From assembly GCF_031128465.2 (NCBI RefSeq), contig NZ_CP155618.1, forward strand, positions 1,683,501-1,747,500: DNA of 64,000 nucleotides. Reading direction: 5' to 3'. Under the pieces are notes generated by a model. The model was not told where the DNA came from and searched no databases. It saw only the letters and a program-made list of their open reading frames with translations. The DNA comes from Mariniflexile litorale (lineage in GTDB: Bacteria; Bacteroidota; Bacteroidia; Flavobacteriales; Flavobacteriaceae). Below are positions 62,718 to 64,000 of the stretch, piece after piece. Every line of letters begins with the position of its first letter. Position 1 is the first letter of the stretch. The position numbers were made by a program, and so were the translations under genes.

Positions 62718-64000
62718 TTGAAACCTACTAAACTAATTTTTTCAATATTAATATTTTGTGTTTACTTCTATTTAGAATCTCAAGAAAGACCTCCTATAGA
62801 AGCCTATAACCCTACAGACTACGGTGCTGAAAATCAAAATTGGGCCATATCACAATCTAAAGATAAATATATTTATGTTGCAAACAACAAGGGGCTTTTA
62901 GAGTTTAATGGGGCTAAATGGAGCCTTTACACATCTTATAACCAAACAATTATTAGGTCAGTTAAGGTAATAGATAACTTTATTTACACTGGAAGTTATA
63001 GGGAGTTTGGTTATTGGGAACACAATATATATGGCGCTTTAAAATACACGGCTCTTTCAAAAAAATTAAACATTCTTTTTCTTGATGATGAAGAAATTTG
63101 GAACATTATTACAATTGATGACTGGATTTTGTTTCAATCATTAAACAGAATATACATATACAACAAACAAACACAAGCTTATTCAATTATTGAATCTAAC
63201 ACTACCATTTACAAAATCTTTAAGGTTAACGAAAGCATTTATTTTCAAAAAGTAAAAGATGGGGTTTATGAAATTGAAAATGGCAAATCTAAACTAGTTT
63301 CAAATAATTCAATTTTAAAGGAAAATCTTCTTGTAAACATATTTTATCATAATGATAGTGTTTTGTTTGAAACGGAAGATGCTGGCTTTTACCAGTTAAA
63401 AAACAAGGAGTTAAAAAAATGGGAGATTCCTGCAAACCAAGTGCTTTCAAAAATTAGAATTTACAGTAGCATCCAATTAAAAGACAACAGTTTTTTATTA
63501 GGCAGTGTTTCAAACGGCATTATTCATTTAACACCAGAAGGTCGTATTAATTATCAAATAGACCACACCAACGGGTTAAGAAATAATACAGTACTATCTG
63601 TTTTTGAAGACTTAGAAAACAATATTTGGTTGGGGTTAGAAAACGGTATAAACTGTATTAACATCAAATCACCATTCAGTATTTACAAAGATCAAAAAGG
63701 AAATATAGGTTCTGTAAATACTTCAATAAATTATAATGGTTACTTGTATTTAGGAACTAATCAAGGTTTGTTTTGTAAAGAAGAAGGAAGCAAAGAGTTT
63801 AAGCTTATAAATGGCACTCAAGGAGCTGTTTGGTGTTTAACAACTATTGATGACTTCCTTTTTTGTGGTCACAATTCGGGAACTTTTGTGGTAAATGGTA
63901 ATAAGGCAACATTGGTTTTAGATGTTTTAGGTACTTGGGAAATAAAAAAAATAGATAACAGAAATGATGTGCTTCTACAAGGCAATTACAATGGCTTAAA
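62718..64000 (+). CDS. Two-component-type propeller sensor/regulator (partial, runs off the window)
   Basis: The frame opens at a TTG at 62718 and continues to the window end (427 codons). An N-terminal signal or membrane helix (LIFSILIFCVYFYLES) is followed by PTDYGAENQNWAISQSKDKY and a repeated ~40-residue beta-propeller pattern: NGLRNNTVLSVFEDLENNIW, LGLENGINCI, LGTNQGLF. These are the Reg_prop repeats of Bacteroidota two-component or LuxR-like regulators. What lies in the missing C-terminal part (Y_Y_Y domain, kinase or HTH) is not visible. No ATG begins this frame, so TTG or a missed upstream start is required. Confidence 0.8.
   Translation, partial: MKPTKLIFSILIFCVYFYLESQERPPIEAYNPTDYGAENQNWAISQSKDKYIYVANNKGLLEFNGAKWSLYTSYNQTIIRSVKVIDNFIYTGSYREFGYWEHNIYGALKYTALSKKLNILFLDDEEIWNIITIDDWILFQSLNRIYIYNKQTQAYSIIESNTTIYKIFKVNESIYFQKVKDGVYEIENGKSKLVSNNSILKENLLVNIFYHNDSVLFETEDAGFYQLKNKELKKWEIPANQVLSKIRIYSSIQLKDNSFLLGSVSNGIIHLTPEGRINYQIDHTNGLRNNTVLSVFEDLENNIWLGLENGINCINIKSPFSIYKDQKGNIGSVNTSINYNGYLYLGTNQGLFCKEEGSKEFKLINGTQGAVWCLTTIDDFLFCGHNSGTFVVNGNKATLVLDVLGTWEIKKIDNRNDVLLQGNYNGL

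Noticed and set aside
1-64000. CRISPR array or insertion sequence
   Set aside because: No regularly spaced repeat-spacer array and no transposase reading frame was found in the window.

Overview
The window is a stretch of an AT-rich chromosome from a marine-type member of the Flavobacteriaceae (Bacteroidota). This rests on the gene content (PID-CTERM small protein, plug-domain proteins, a two-component-type propeller regulator, dipeptide epimerase, a DUF177-rpmF-fabH-accB-accC cluster), on -7 boxes of the form TAnnTTTG with an upstream TTG and mostly no Shine-Dalgarno sequence, and on a Bacteroidota-type tyrosine integrase. The species cannot be named from the sequence alone.

Positions 1-53.3 kb are ordinary core genome. 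From left to right: secreted peptidases and a metallo-beta-lactamase-fold hydrolase (0-4.5 kb); an ion-transport block of DUF202, SulP, Usp and a CPA1 antiporter with a TrkA-N tail (4.6-10.1 kb); an alpha-glucosidase and the glycogen operon glgA-glgC-glgB (10.1-17.2 kb); lepA; an 812-aa plug-domain protein; a dus gene; rbfA and a LolC/E-type permease; methylmalonyl-CoA epimerase; a CAU-anticodon tRNA; a PID-CTERM protein; ribE and pdxA; the lipid-precursor cluster yceD-rpmF-fabH-accB-accC (28-32 kb); mtgA and a Gre-C-like protein; an ABC ATPase with a prolyl oligopeptidase; an M28 peptidase; asd, mscL, alr and tdk; a conserved hypothetical with rsmI; a flavoprotein reductase; HopJ; a uracil-DNA glycosylase-family protein; dipeptide epimerase; OsmC-recJ-MFS; lpxH; queD; a 2OG-Fe(II) oxygenase; a 32-aa membrane protein; and a Usp protein followed after 6 nt by tRNA-Ala(GGC).

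Positions 53,309-62,524 hold a 9.2-kb integrated element. It is inserted at the 3' end of tRNA-Ala(GGC) and bounded by a perfect 48-bp direct repeat of the tRNA 3' end. A perfect 23-bp double TTTGCAGAA repeat just inside each end looks like the integrase arm sites. Every gene is on the minus strand. The right half is a mobility and replication core: integrase, a 247-aa charged protein, an excisionase-like HTH protein, a 99-aa protein, a RepA/RecA-like ATPase, an iteron-like array with a 16-bp palindrome, and a 100-aa protein. The left half is cargo in three modules: a soluble SDH-type serine protease with a 60-aa protein; a lone 247-aa protein; and a DUF262 (GmrS/ParB-like) plus HEPN RNase-like pair. 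Related AT-rich sequences sit on the 5' side of each cargo module, as if modules had been swapped in at shared boundaries. I see no relaxase or phage structural gene. This cargo, probably anti-phage or toxin-antitoxin in nature, is the best candidate for a little-described system in the window.

From 62.5 kb to the end there is the probable original tRNA-Ala terminator, then the 5' part of a propeller-type sensor/regulator that runs off the window.
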